Assembly: GCA_034401135.1 (NCBI GenBank)
Contig: JAWZSP010000001.1
Location: forward strand, 434,001 to 498,000
DNA length: 64,000 nucleotides
Direction: 5' to 3'
Source of the DNA: Volutella citrinella
Taxonomy: Eukaryota > Ascomycota > Sordariomycetes > Hypocreales > Nectriaceae
The position numbers and the translations under genes are program-made. Of the stretch, positions 1 to 12,268 are shown one piece after another. A model generated the notes under the pieces. It did not search any database. It had not been told where the DNA came from and was given only the letters and a program-made list of their open reading frames with translations. Position 1 is the first letter of the stretch. Every line of letters begins with the position of its first letter.

Positions 1-542
1 AGAAAGTATGCATACGTCGCTTCATCTGGATAATTTGCAGCTAATCAGGGCACAGGATGCGTGTATATGCCGCGCCGCTCCTCAGCCAGCAGGCAGGCGT
101 CCACGCCATGGTGTGCCAGGCCCAAGAGAGCTTCGACTGCCTACAATACTACGACCGACTGCACCCCGAGTTCTCGCCGGTGCTTGGCATCCTCGCCGAT
201 CTGCGGCAGCAAGTGTTCGACATGTACCTGGCGCGGGTGCTGGTCGGAAACGCCAGCTCTCCTCCGCCAGACAGCTACGATCGCTTCATCACCACCCTCC
301 GGTCGTTCCCCACAGGAGCGCCCGGCGAAAACGTGCTGGTGTGGCCGGTGTTCATGGCCGCATCAGGGAGTCAGTTTCCTGAGCACCAGCAGTACTTTAA
401 GCAGTTTCTGGAGAGGCAGCTCCTGCGGAATGGGTTCGGCAACATCTCGGAGGCTCTGCGCTTTCTGAGGAGGATATGGGCGGCAAAGGGGGACCGGGAT
501 TGGCCGGGCCTTCTCCCGGAGCCACAGGTTTTTGTGATGTAG
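1..542 (+). CDS. C-terminal end of a fungal-specific transcription factor (partial)
   Basis: Only the last exon is inside the window. The frame is open from about position 49, just after a plausible acceptor (ctaatcag), through to the stop at 540-542. The roughly 160 residues seen are a helical, leucine-rich stretch ending in a tryptophan-containing tail, which resembles the C-terminus of Zn2Cys6 regulators with the Fungal_trans_2 domain. The DNA-binding part would lie upstream of the window, so the assignment rests on general character, not on a diagnostic motif. The internal ATG at 57 is unlikely to be a true start because the frame is open before it. Confidence 0.5.
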
Positions 543-1882
543 GAATGAGCTGTAGTAGTAATAGTCGCGTTTGTAATTTCGTGGAGGGTCACTTAGAGCG
601 ATACACATACACCAATTTCGGCCGGGTGCTTGGAGTTGATAATGCGCCGAGATGCTGGTGACAAGAGCGTTGCTTCGTGGTTTGGCTGTGAGAACGAGAG
701 CCACCCTTCCTTGACCATGCTAACGAGGCACTACTGCCTGCATGAGGTCGTCTCTTATCAGGTCGGCGTTAGCGGTTGCGCAGCCCTCCAAAGCCACCAC
801 CAATGAGGTTTCGGCCGGAGATAGCGCCACTCTCCGTTGCGCCCTGAAGGACTCCAAGATAGCCATGGCGAAATGGCATGTATCATGAGACGTTGATCGG
901 CTGCATCATGCATTATCTCCAGCGGGGGCGGGGACGAAGTGCGTCGGCTTCGAGGGAGGCCATCACGGACTTGATCCGGGGGGCCATGCCGAGCCTTTTG
1001 CAAGAACCCTCATCACTCCAGAATCCGGCGGCAAAGCTAAACGGATTTCCCCCAGTGTCTTGGTAATATAGGGTGCGTGAATTACGATTCCCGTACGTAA
1101 AGACCGGCTCAATGGGGACTCGTGTCACGAGGCCAACTCAGCCTGTGCAGCGAGGGGGGTAGAGGGAGGGGGGACGCCACCCTTTTTAGTGTCTGGTCGC
1201 AAGGCACGACTTTTGAGGAGGCAAGTGCAACATTCTAGATGCCCCCTTTGAGAAGTGCATTCACTCAGAGGCCATCTGAGCCCCTGAGCATACCGGGTGG
1301 TGGGTCGACGGTGGTCACAACGCAGAGAGACGCCTTGGCTGTCCGTCGCCTAACAGCGGGAGCATAAAAGATCATTGGACATGTCTTAGTGAGCCCGTTA
1401 CCGGATCGAGTCTCAGTTCGACAAATCGTGCATGGGGCCTTGCCCGATGAGGCTACCGCTCGGCAACTCTGGCATATGGGTAACCATTGGCCGCGCCGGC
1501 AGGTCGCCCGGTCGTCTGAAACCCCCGAGCATGGCCGTTCGTCCTTGTGTGACGGGCTTCGACGTGCCTAGGCCTTTATCGGCGACCGCACTGCTGCTCT
1601 CATCAACTTTCCCAAACAGAGTTAGCACCCGTGTTGTCTCACGGGCTCGACGCTGGATAGTCTGGCTTGCATCGAGAGTCACCTGCCCACCCCACGGGGG
1701 GCCTCGAGAACTAGATATGAGAACCACCTCCTCCGGACGGATATATAAGCCATCAGATCTCCAGAGGCAAGAGGACTTCGATAAGCTTCGGCAACTCACT
1801 TGCAACTCACATTCTTAACACCATCTTTGAGAACAAACCCACTTGTCCTCGCCTCTGGAGTTGACTCCCGTCAAGACTCAAG
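543..1882. other. Intergenic region, no gene recognised
   Basis: About 1.3 kb without a convincing coding frame. Overlapping ORFs at 1389-1818 on both strands are short and have no recognisable composition. The right end is the promoter of the dioxygenase gene. Confidence 0.6.
1739..1749 (+). promoter_or_regulatory. TATA box of the dioxygenase-like gene
   Basis: The sequence gatatataagc lies about 140 bp before the ATG at 1883. It is followed by the pyrimidine-rich leader common before fungal starts. Confidence 0.5.
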
Positions 1883-3009
1883 ATGCCCGCCCTCGTCCAC
1901 TCTCCGACTGCTCCGCCGCCCGTCGTTGGCCCCAAGACGACAACGGCCACTCGTCCGGCCGACCCGTTGCCACAATGGCTCATCGATGAGGTTGCCTCGG
2001 TGCCACGCGTGCCGTTTGATCCCAAGAAGCACCTCAACTACGTGCCACCATCAAAGATCCACACCATGACAGAGCTCGGCCTGGCCGGCGCAGGCATCTC
2101 CGACACTGCCGCCACCGACCCGTTCGCCCTATTCACCCCCGAGGCTATAATGCAGATGCGCGCAGAGCTCTTCAGCCAGCCGGTGCTGGAGAGCTGCCAG
2201 TATGCGTCCGACTTTGCCAAGAACATGATTCGAGGCCATGGCCCAGCGTGAGTGTGGCCCCAGAGATAGAAGGCGTAAGTTGTTGACATTGGTAGTCTCG
2301 CCCCCTTCATCTTTGCGGCCTGGAACCACCCCGAGACGCTCCGGGCCATCTCCGAGGTTGCCGGCATCGACCTAATACCAGCCCTCGAGTTTGATGTCGG
2401 CCACGCCAACATCGCTATCAACCCCGCCTCCAAGGAGATGTCGGTTACACAAAAGGACGCAGCCAAGAACGGCTCCGAAGAAACCGCCTTCGCGTGGCAC
2501 AGAGACAGCTTCGCCTTTGTCTGTGTCACCATGCTCTCGGACTGCACTGGCATGGTTGGCGGGGAGACCATGATTCGACTCCCATCCGGAGAGTTGATGA
2601 AGGTCCGCGGTCCTTCTCGGGTACGTAACACGCCTCACTCTGGGGAACCAGATGCTAATCCGATCAGGGCACCGCTGTAGTCATGCAGGGCCGGTACCTC
2701 GAGCACCAGGCGCTCAAAGCCGTCGGTGGGCGAGAGCGCATCAGCATGGTCACCTCGTTCCGCCCCAAGTCGGCGCTGGTGAAGGACGAGAGCATCCTCA
2801 CGGGAGTCCGGGGCATCAGCGAGAAGCCCCGGCTGTACAAGCAGTACTCCCAGTACAAACTGGAGATTCTGGAGGAGCGCATCAAGGACCAGTTGCAGAG
2901 GATGCGAGAGGGTGAGCGTTCCGGCCAGACATTTGATGCGGCGTTGATGAAGACGTTTCTGGACGAGCAAAAGTTGTTCCTCGAGGCTACGGCAGCAGAA
3001 TTGATTTAG
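1883..3009 (+). CDS. 2-oxoglutarate/Fe(II) dioxygenase-like protein
   Basis: Three exons (1883-2247, 2296-2620, 2668-3009) join in phase to give about 343 residues. A His-Arg-Asp motif (WHRDSF, near residue 190), a later His (RYLEHQ, near residue 243) and an Arg in RISMVTSF fit the HxD...H...R arrangement that binds Fe(II) and 2-oxoglutarate in the double-stranded beta-helix oxygenases. Fungi carry many such proteins of unknown substrate. The C-terminal 100 residues are charged and helical. No signal peptide is visible, so it is probably cytosolic. The substrate cannot be inferred from the neighbours. Confidence 0.7.
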
Positions 3010-3366
3010 CGTGGCTTGAATATCTTTGACAAAAATGAGAAATGTATTAATAGCCAACTGAACTGTGACTTATCAAGGTCGTTAATGCTGTTTCCATTGA
3101 CACTTCCAGCCCAAATTCGACTTCACTCGCTTGGACTCCAGTCTCTTAGACATTGCTGGCTCGGATGGACTGAGTAACCAACTCATTTGTTGCTTATTCG
3201 TTGAGTCAACTGACTTCAATCACACTGTGCGCATGGCAGACTAGGTCATTTCCATTATTTTACTTCATTTTGGGTATCGGCGTTCACTATTTCATTCTGA
3301 TCATCATCCCAACACCCAAGCTCTGACAATCTCGCTGGCTCGGATGGTAGGGGGAGTTTCAATCTC
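3010..3366. other. Convergent 3' intergenic region
   Basis: About 360 AT-rich bases between two convergent genes. Nothing is seen beyond presumed 3'UTRs. The pentamer tcgga and the phrase attgctggctcggatgg each recur, without clear meaning. Confidence 0.5.
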
Positions 3367-4906
3367 CTAGACATTGCTGGACGAATCTCCGCTTCCCTGG
3401 CGGCCCTTCTGGCCACTGACCTGGGCCGTCTCGCTCTGAACCAGCGCATTCTGCTTCTTCTGCTTCTTCCTGAGCACCATCATGATGGCACCAAAGACGA
3501 TAGCCGCAACCACGAGTCCCAAAACACCGCCAATGGCTCCAGCCGCGGGCAGCGACAGTCCTCCGCTCTTGGAAGAGGTGCTCGTCTCAGGGCCAGAACC
3601 AGAGTTGTCCTTGGAAGAGTCGTCGGACTTGACAAACGGCAGGCAGTAGTCAGCGGTGGACTTGCAGCGGTCGCACCACGTCTCGACCTTGACAATGGCA
3701 CGCTTCTGCATCTCCGTCTCAAACGTCTTCCAGGGGAGCACGTCCTGCTTGAGGCCGAACAGCGGGAAGGTGGTCAGGCTGCCGGCGGTGCCGTTGCGGA
3801 AGAGGAAGCGCACGCGCAGGTCGTCCTTGGGGTTCTCGGGGAATTTGTCCGTGGTGTCGCTGACGAGCTCAAAGGCCATGGTCGAGGCGTACTCGGGCAG
3901 GCCGTAGAAGTCGCCCGAGACGTCGAGCAGGCCCGAGATGCCAAAGAAGGCCAGGAAGGTGTCGTAGCTGCCGGCCATGAGCATGAACTTGGTCTTCGCC
4001 TTGTTGGCAATGGTGCTGTTGAGGCGCTGGAAGATTGCACCGGACAAGGTCTCGGCACCGATGGCCCGGTCGGGCTCCGAGGCGTTGTAGTTGAGCCCCA
4101 GCTCGGCGGAGTCGGCCAGGGTGCGCAGCTGGGCGAGGTCCTGGCTCGAGACGTTGCGGGCGTCGGACGAGGCGTTGTGGATGCGGGCGACATTCACGAG
4201 ATCAAAGATGTTGTAGGCGTTCTTGTACGTCATGTTCTCGGGCTTGAGGTTGTAGACGCCCGGCGACAGCTCGTCGTAGAAGCCCGAGTAGAAGTCGCGC
4301 GTGGCCCGGTCGCGCTCGGCGAAGACGGCGCTCTTCTCAAACGACTTGGACGAGTTCTTGTAGGCGGCGCAGTCGTCGTCGCCCTTGATCCAGATGGTGT
4401 CGGCCGAGTCGTCGTTGACGCCGTGCAGCACCACGTACTGGTAGCCGCTGATGGGCGCCTCCATCTTGGTGCCGTCGTTGAGCGTCTTGACGGCCTTGTC
4501 GGGCGCAACCTCGGACAGCGGCGGGTACAGGCCCTGCAGGAACGACGTGGCCGTGTTGAGCAGGATGCCCTGGTCCGGCGCGTGGGCGAGCACCTGGGCA
4601 GAGACGTACTCGTCCTTGGAGATGCCCAGGATCTGCTGCTCCGAGCCAGACTCGAGGTAGCGCTTGCGGTAGTCGCTGCCCACCTTGTAGTTCTGCTCCG
4701 CACCAAGAGCCGTCAGAGACTGGGCGCCGTACCACTTGGTCGTTCCTGGACGTAGTGTCAGTGGTGTGACGCCTCCGAAGCTAGTTACAGAAACTGGGAT
4801 GAGCCATACGGTCACCATGACGGCTGAAGACGACGACGCCGTGGACCGTCTCAGCGGCGACGCGAGAGGCCAGCAGCAGCGAGGATGTGAGAGGATTCAG
4901 CTTCAT
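3367..4906 (-). CDS. Membrane-anchored histidine acid phosphatase-like protein
   Basis: Two exons (4906-4810, 4745-3367) give 491 residues. Joining across the 64-nt intron restores the histidine acid phosphatase signature RHGDRTTKW at residues 29-37, split by the intron. An ATG-initiated ORF inside the intron would lose it. The N-terminus is a signal peptide (MKLNPLTSSLLLASRVAA). Near residue 440 there is one hydrophobic helix followed by a Lys-rich cytoplasmic tail, so the catalytic domain should face outside or into the secretory lumen. The second catalytic motif, usually His-Asp, reads GSYDTFLAFFG here, so the His is a Tyr. Activity as a phosphatase is therefore uncertain. Several N-glycosylation sequons are present. 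Confidence 0.85.
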
Positions 4907-5722
4907 TCTGTAGATTGGTGGAGCCAATGGGCCAGTTCAAGGATGGATCGATCGTGAGAGCTGAGGAGCAATGCGACACTGAAGGGAACGACGGGGCATG
5001 GTGCCCTTTTAAGCTTCTTTTTTGAGCTGGGCACCACTCTGACCCGCTCGATGGGACCCGGTGAGGACCGCCATCTGATTACTGTTGCATTGAGTTTCGC
5101 AGGGCGCCATCGTACAGGACATGACCCTCACTCGGGTCGTCGGGGGGCCTCATCGGTCGCCCAAATGGGCTGTTTGCACGGCCAAGCGAGCGGGGCGTCG
5201 CCCAGAGGACGATCCCGGTCCAAGAGAGGAAGCCCGATAGGACCCATCACGCCGCAGACGTCGTGGGCTGGCGAACCGGTGGTGTGCGGGGTTTTTACGT
5301 CCATCGCGCCGTCGTGATAGGCCATCGTCCATCGATATGGTGGCAATCTGCGGGGGCATCCTCACATGTCCGCTCCGCGGAGGTAGCTGCATCCTCTGGC
5401 CCGTCCTTATCAGCTCGTCAGCTCGTCTCCAAGGAGCCGGAGATGCTCGTCACAGATTTACACAGGGATCAGAGGCAGCTAGTCTGGCATTGCTTCTGCC
5501 ACGCGAAGACTATACAAGGAATTGAATGGGGCCAACCGTGACAGCTCCATGCTCCCGTGCCTCGTGCAGCCGTGCTTTTCCAAGTAAGCATAATCGCTAA
5601 CGTTAAACTGCTAGGTTGCATGCTAGTCGTAGCCCCTCGACCAACAAACCCACCCACACTCCGGCAGGGCCACACTTCGGCAGGGCGAACTAGCGGCAGA
5701 CGCGACCCGCGGCAGCCTTTTA
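4907..5722. other. Intergenic region
   Basis: Holds the promoter of the acid phosphatase on the left and the 3' end of the CAP gene on the right. No credible gene was seen. Overlapping short ORFs at 5051-5541 exist on both strands without protein-like character. Confidence 0.5.
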
Positions 5723-6681
5723 TTAGTACGGCTTCTCTCCGTAGACGTTGCCGGCCGGTGCGTATCGGCCGACCGTGTACCAGCTTCCCTTGCCGTCGTA
5801 CGCCGTCGCCACGCCGTACCTGAGCGAGTTCTTCCAGACGCACTGGGCTGTGAGGTGCCAGTTAGACTCTGTCGCACAATCGAATAATGTCTCGCGGACG
5901 ACATTGCACTCACTGTAGTGGCCGTACGAGGTGAAGGCGCCTTCGGGGATGGCCTCGCCCTTGTAGTATGGCTTCTCATCCAGCCTGTTGACCATAGCAA
6001 ATCAGCCACCAGCGTTCCTTCTGTAGCTAGTCAGGGTAGGGTGTAGTCAGTCACGTACCATCCGCGAGTTCCCAGTTGAATGGGGTTCTTGACAGGTTGG
6101 GTCGACCTAATATCAAGGTCAGCCCCTGTCGTACATGTACATACTCAGCTATCAGCTCACAAGACTGTGGCGAGGTTCTCGCCCTGGCCGGGTCGAGAAT
6201 TGGAAAACGAGTGCGCAAAGACGCCAGTAAAGGCCATTTGCTTGGCGTACTTGAGTGCCGCAGCTTCCAGTTCGGAGTCCCACACGAGGGGGGGCGATCC
6301 GACCAGTGTCCTGTTGTCGTTGTGCATCTGGAGAGACGCCAGCTGGTCGTCCGACAGCCCGTTGGGGTTGTTGGGGTTGGGCGGCGGGTCAGTGGCCGCC
6401 GGGGGCGGAGCCGGAGCCGTCGTCGTTTTGTCCACGGGCTTTACCAGTCTGCCCAAGTTGGGGAAGAATAGCCACGGCGCGATGAGAATTCGAGGCTTGA
6501 TTTTGGGCTTGTCAGCATCCTTCTTGGGGTCGCTGTCGTCGAGGAGCTCCGAGTGGCTATGCTGAGGAACGCCTGTGTTGACAATGACATTGCCCGGTGC
6601 TAGCTCGTCCTCTGGGGCACCCTGGACGAAGGGCGGGCTGCCCGCGAGGAGCAGTAGCCGGAGGTACAAGGACAGCTGCAT
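5723..6681 (-). CDS. Secreted CAP (SCP/PR-1-like) domain protein
   Basis: Four exons (6681-6161, 6106-6059, 5984-5914, 5847-5723) join in phase to 254 residues. The N-terminus is a signal peptide (MQLSLYLRLLLLAGS). A Pro-rich linker (APAPPPAATDPPPNPNNP) leads into a CAP domain. Its hallmarks are visible: the MHNDNR helix, WDSELEAAALKYA, a His in FAHS, GQGENLA, and, only after splicing the third intron, GHYTQCVWKNS. These match the conserved cavity His and Glu residues of the family. CAP proteins of fungi (Pry/PR-1-like) are secreted and bind sterols or lipids; which ligand applies here is not shown. The last exon ends in an aromatic tail (YTVGRYAPAGNVYGEKPY). Confidence 0.88.
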
Positions 6682-8165
6682 GGTTCCAATGTGATGTGTC
6701 TACTATTCGGGGCTTTTGGTGTATCCTCAGTCTTGTCCAGCGACTCAGATCGACAGGTTCGATTCAAGATCCGATCCGCACCTTGGCGTCGGGCAGTGGA
6801 AAGCCGTCTATTCTTATAGAAGCTGGCTGGAGATCTCGTCCCCGATTCTACCAAGTGGCTGGCCTCACGAGAACGTTTAGATTAGGCTTTGCCTCAGCCA
6901 TGCGATCCGATCGCCAGATGCCTCGGGCATGATGCTCCCGGTCCGCAGGACAATACCAACGACGTTGGGGCGGACAAGGAAAAGGCAGGCTGCAAATTTC
7001 CTTGAAAGTCAATCCCAGGGCCGAGTGCGATTCCGTGAGCTCTTGTATGAAGAAGGATCTACGCATGCAGTCAACGCAATTCCAGAGCCGATGAACTCAA
7101 TGCCGAACCTTGTTGGGCCTCGTGCTGGTGTGCATCGTGGTGCCGCTGCTAGCCCAGCTAAGCCAGCGTCCTCAATATTGTCCACGTAAATGATTGCAAC
7201 CATCACTTACTACCGGCTTGAAAAAATATTCACCCTTTTGGCCCACTAGCGCCAGCAGGGCATGCAAAGAATGCTCGAGACACAATGGGATGGAAACCTT
7301 GGGCGCAGAGTTCACGTAAAGCCCACTTCAGGCCGTCTTGAGCAACGCCATGTCTTGTTTAGGATGAGGGAATTTTGGGCAGTCTCAGTAACTGCTTTCG
7401 CTCCGCAAAGGCACGAGCACTCGAACTACGGCCAGCGTGACGCGTCAAGGTACTCCTTTATCGCCCTGGTCTGGCAGCTGCAAAGTGAGTTATGATAAGA
7501 AATATCATCTTTCATGGGCATTCTAGCGACAACTATGGTATCCAATGGTCAATCTAGGTACGTCATTATTCATGTCCATACGTCATTACCAGAGCAATCC
7601 CGATGGAGGAGGGGATTTGCATTGCTCCTGTCAAGACTGAGACTAGAAGCTTCAATGTAAGGAATGCAACATACCTCAACAATTTATTACAGAAAATGGG
7701 GCTACTCTCATACTGCACTTCGACATGAAGATATCAGTGCTCTTGGCTCTAGGGTTATGAAGCCATCAAGCAAGTCGTGATAAGTATTTTGTGATGTTTT
7801 CTCGCGACTCGGAGAATGAAGGTGAGATACGGGAAGTGAACATCCTATTCCGGCTTGCTTTCTACATGCACGTTTCCAAACACTGACACAGCCTATTCTA
7901 CCATTTATTCTATCTCATTCGAGACTAATTTTGCCTTGTTTTGACCCATTCTCATCATTTCTGACCGCAGATGCCCACATCGTTACCCCTGGCTCTCATC
8001 TGATTGACTTTGACATCCATTGGCTCCCGGGTAGTGACGTATTGGTCCGTCTAGGCCAAAAGCGGCAATTTCTGCTGACTGCCATGGCATACCCCACCGC
8101 ATCCAACATCTCGGACGCCCAAACTCTCCTTTGCCTGCCTTCGTCCTGACCCAACGCGTCGCACG
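6682..8165. other. Intergenic region, no gene recognised
   Basis: About 1.5 kb. Short ORFs (6848-7066 minus, 7262-7495 plus) have no recognisable domain. The right third is AT-rich and should contain the promoter of the serine hydrolase gene. Confidence 0.5.
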
Positions 8166-9768
8166 ATGGAGTACTTCGAGTCCCTCAGCTTCTCTTCCCA
8201 TGTGGAAGAGCTTATGCAGAGAAATCGCGTGCCCGGTCTCGCCGTTGCCATCGTCCAGCATGACCGGGTCGCGTCTGCTGGGTTTGGGAAGGCGGTCCTC
8301 GAGCCCGAGCAAGCCTGTACGGCCGATACGTTGTTTGATATTGGCTCTTCGACCAAGTCTATGACAGCAGCGGCTGTGGCTCTACTGGTGCAAGACAATG
8401 AAAAGTATCCTGAAGTTCAGTATGAGGCAGTCATGTCTCGCCTCCTTCCAGAGGACTTTGTCATGCCAGAAGCGAGCTACACCGAGGCCATCACCGTGGA
8501 CGATTTGCTAGGCCATAGAACGGGCATGCCTGGGTAATGGTGTCCCGTCACCGAACAATTTGACCATTGTTGATTGGAATAGGCACAATGACTCGTGTAT
8601 GGGCCAGCAGGCCGCCCAACCTGACACGCCCAGATCGATAACGAGAAACCTACGCAGTCTACCGGTGGCTGCCCCTCTGCGTTCGAAATACATATACAGC
8701 AATATCATGTACACTGCTCTTGCGCACCTCGTCGAGGTCAAGACTGGACAATCGTTTCCCGACTTTTTGTTTGAGCGCATCTTCACGCCCCTCGGAATGG
8801 AGCATAGCTGCGTCCAACCGTCGAGAGCCGTGGTCAACGGGCATGGCCACCAGATGGCCACCGGCTACCTGTGGAATAAGAGCAGTTCCAGTTATAGTAG
8901 CCTCCCGAGTCGGGACTGTCTTGAAGGACAAGGAGCGGGCTCCGTAATTTCCAGTGCCAACGACATGATCAAATGGGTCAGAGCCTTGATGAACGCCGAG
9001 GGCCCGATAACCAAGGGAGTCCAGCAAGGCCTGCTGAGGATGCGATCATTCAAAAACCCAAATCCCAAAGGGCCGAAGCCCTACACATCTCCCGGGTTCT
9101 ACGCGGCTGGGTTGGAGGTATACTACTATCGTGGCCACACAGTTGTTTGGCATAATGGCGTGGTCACCGGATTCGGGAGCCGGTTCTTCTTCCTACCAGA
9201 CTTTTGCTTCGGCGCGGTCATCCTCGGAAACGCAGAGGGAACCGGGTCAGTGGCGTCTTTGATAGCGAAGGAGCTTATCGACCAAGTTGTGCGTGTTTCC
9301 GCAGCACCCAAGTCGCCGACTGTTGGTCGGGGAAACGAGGTCTCGCTACCATTGAGACCAAAGCCTACGAAGAAACCTGCAACGGGGAAGCAACAAGCCC
9401 CGAAGAAAGACAGCAAGGTTGGGGTGAATACCGAGCAAGATGACAGCAAGTTCAGGGATCTGGAGCCACAGGTGACGCCGTTGGAGACATACACGGGCCG
9501 CTACTGGCATCCGGGCTACCGTGGCATGGTGGTGGAGATTTGCAACGACAAGCTGTTCATTGACGCGACGGACCGGTCGCTGCCATTTACGCTGACCTTT
9601 TCGCACCGACGCGACCAGACGCAGTACACTGCCTACCTGTGCGACGCATTGGAGGGCGGCAGCGATCCGGTGCCCGCGGAATTTGCGTTCAAGGACGGGG
9701 CGGTTGTGAGGATGGGATTGAAGCTGGAGAGCAGCCTGCGCGACATGATTTGGTTTGAGCGGGTGTGA
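8166..9768 (+). CDS. Beta-lactamase/transpeptidase-fold serine hydrolase
   Basis: Two exons (8166-8533, 8583-9768) give 517 residues. The three active-site motifs of the class C beta-lactamase/DD-peptidase fold are present: SxxK as SSTK at residues 61-64, YSN at 161-163, and a His-x-Gly (WHNG) further on. No signal peptide is visible, so the enzyme is probably intracellular. In fungi this family includes lovastatin-type acyltransferases (LovD) and many esterase-like enzymes, so an antibiotic-resistance role should not be assumed. The C-terminal quarter, after a Lys/Pro-rich linker, resembles the small beta-barrel domain often fused to this fold. Confidence 0.85.
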
Positions 9769-10631
9769 TGTCGTTGCGGCTGATGGACGGAATTGAAGAT
9801 GGCTGTACGCGTATGGCAGTTGAATGAACGAGGGTGCAATCGTATTAGGCGAAGACGCGATATTTGGCGAACACTGACCGGGGGTATCATCAAAGGATGG
9901 TTGCAAAAATAGTGCTGCACATGGACGCTCAATTTCGACGCGACACTGTCACTGTCGTAGCAATGTTATGCACTGTGCCGTCCGGGCGGGCGACGGATGG
10001 AGGACAAAGGTCGGCCGAGAGAGACGAAGCGAACGAGTTGAGCGTCCGCCAGATGAGATGCAATGCGAATAAGAGCAGATCAGGGCGAGCGATTGGGCCG
10101 TTGAGGGTGCACCCATGCAGCGATGCAGAATGGCGCCATCTTCCTGATAAGTAATGGATGTCTCAGCGGCAGTGCACGCCGTCACCACAGCGGGTATTAC
10201 ACCCGGCAGGGCCGCACAGAGACACAGCGGCGCTGAACGCCGACCCGGGCATTTCCACTGGTGGGGCGCCCGTTGCCAATGGATGCCCTGTGAACGGACC
10301 CGAGACGCGCTGCGGGGTGCTGTGGGCGGGCGGTGTCCTGCTCCCTACGGGGCGCGCCCCTCTGGCAAACGCCCCCACCCAGTGCGTGCCCCGACGTAGT
10401 GGCACCACCCCCCACCGCGGGCGTTAGGTAATTCCCGTCGTTATATAGCGCTTTCTGCGCGCACCGCCAACCACGGAGCCCCAAAGACCAGCCGGCAGAC
10501 GGATTACATCTCCTCCGTGTGACGCACGAGATAACGCGACCACAGGGCGAATCCGCAAACGCATCTCCCACCGCGCCCCCCCCAATCGCCCAGACTCAAG
10601 CCAGTCGCCGCCACCGCCCCTAGCGCCCGCA
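9769..10631. other. Intergenic region with GC-rich promoter
   Basis: No gene was seen. The stretch from about 10160 to 10440 is unusually GC-rich, with repeated GCCCC/GGGGC blocks. It lies directly upstream of a Zn2Cys6 regulator and is presumably part of its promoter and leader. Confidence 0.45.
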
Positions 10632-12268
10632 ATGCGCGCCACGCTTCGCAGATCCTGCGATGCGTGCGCAAAAGCCAAGCACGCCTGCGATCTGCGCAAG
10701 CCCCAATGCTCGCGCTGCCAGAAGCGCCGCACCAGATGCGCCTATGCCAACGAGCCTCTGACCTCGTCGGCCCCGATTGCCTCCTCCACGACCGCGTCGG
10801 CCTTCTCCGCCAGGGCTGACCGCAATGCCGGCTGTGCCGGGGCCCTTACCGTCGTCGCCGGCGCCTCCCACCGGCCGTCGTCGTCTCTGCTTGAGAGCTC
10901 CGTCAAGCTGCTAAACCCGGCGAACGCTTCGTTCGATCCCTTTGACTCTTATCCGCAGACGAGACTGCCCCGGGTGCAAGTCCAGCGGCTGATTCACCAC
11001 TGTAACCCCGCCTTCCCATTCTCACGCTGGACTCTGCACCATGAACTCATCGTCTAACCAAACTAGTTCTGTACAACATCGCGTTCCAGTATTACCCCCT
11101 GGACATGAACATGGAGACGAACCCGTTTGTAGTCTCCTGGTGGCCTCTTGCTCTCAAGGACCCCGCCCTGTTCCACGTATCCCTCCAAACAGCCTGCCTC
11201 AGTGAGGAGCTGAGGACGCAGAAGGGCTTCCCATTTTCTGAAATCCTCATGTGTGACTCGGTGTCTCTGGTGAGACGCAAGATTGAGGACCCATCTTCAG
11301 TCTTCCACGACGAGACGTTGAATTCCATCATCACGCTAGCCGCAATCGAGGTGAGATTCCGACTTGGTTGTGTCGAAGCAATGGCCTAACTCGGTGGTAG
11401 CACGGGAAGCGCAACTTGGATGCGAGCAAGATGCACATTGAGGCCGTGAAGCGAATGGTCAAAGTCAGAGGCGGCATCCACGAGCTAAAACGGACAAGTC
11501 CTCTGACGGCGAGAATGGTATCATGGTGAGGCGCCCATCGTTCAAGGACAGAGCCAACTCGCACAAGCTAACATTCCCAGGGTTGCTATGCTGGTCATGG
11601 GTAGCCCCCAATTCTCAACCCAGGACGACTCGGGCGTTGGTTGTGGAATCATGCCGATACCGCAATGGACCCAGGCCGGTGACCAGACAAAAGACGACGA
11701 GCAGTTCTTGGCGGACGTCGATGTAGATCCATCATTAGGCGGCATCCTGACACGCCTGCGTCACGTCCTTCAGCAAAGGGACCCTACACTAACTCACACG
11801 GAGCTGCACGACCTCACATGTTTCGTCGTCCACAGGCTACTGCTGCTCCCCCCACTACCATCCGAGTCCCCGACAGAATCAACCGTCGGCGAGTGCTTAC
11901 GATACGCCACCTGCCTCTACATGCTGACGATCCACGGCACGACATACTACTCCCACATCGAGCTAGTCTATCGGGTCATCATGCCGCTCAAGCAATACCT
12001 CGCCAGTCCGGCGCTGCCGCCCGAGTTCCTTACCAGCGAGGCGGGTATATGGATCCTGACAATGGGCATGGCGACGGCCGTGGAGGAGTCGGACTATGAG
12101 TGGTTCAAGGAGCAGGCGCGCACGGCGGCGGCTGAGCTGGGTATCTGCAAGTGGGAGCATGTCCTTGAGCGGCTTCGACGGGTGCTGTGGGCGGAGACGC
12201 GCCAGGAGGCCGTCTTTCGACAGGCGTGGGAGGAGATTTTCAAGGGCGCCCAGGGCGAGGCCGCGTGA
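10632..12268 (+). CDS. Zn2Cys6 transcription factor
   Basis: Four exons (10632-11001, 11067-11350, 11401-11525, 11581-12268) give 488 residues. The zinc cluster sits at the very N-terminus: Cys9, 12, 19, 26, 29 and 36 in CDACAKAKHAC...CSRCQKRRTRC, followed by a Ser/Ala-rich linker. The middle region (FQYYPLD, WWPLALKDPALFHVSLQTA) is typical of the Fungal_trans_2 class. The first intron is inferred from phase. It carries a good branch sequence (ctaac), and without it the frame stops at 11055-11057. The protein is expected to bind CGG-type half-sites in the nucleus. The target genes are unknown; the nearest neighbours are the serine hydrolase and the F-box gene. Confidence 0.85.

Noticed and set aside
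6755..6775. B-box-like ggttcgattcaa suggesting a tRNA gene
   Set aside because: No matching A box, acceptor stem or anticodon arm could be folded around it.
8166..9768. Reading the beta-lactamase-fold gene as antibiotic resistance
   Set aside because: The SxxK/YSN/HxG motifs occur in many fungal esterases and acyltransferases, and nothing in the sequence or neighbourhood points to beta-lactam hydrolysis.
10160..10440. GC-rich block as a small coding gene
   Set aside because: ORFs are open on both strands only because stops are rare at high GC; the peptides are repetitive and featureless.
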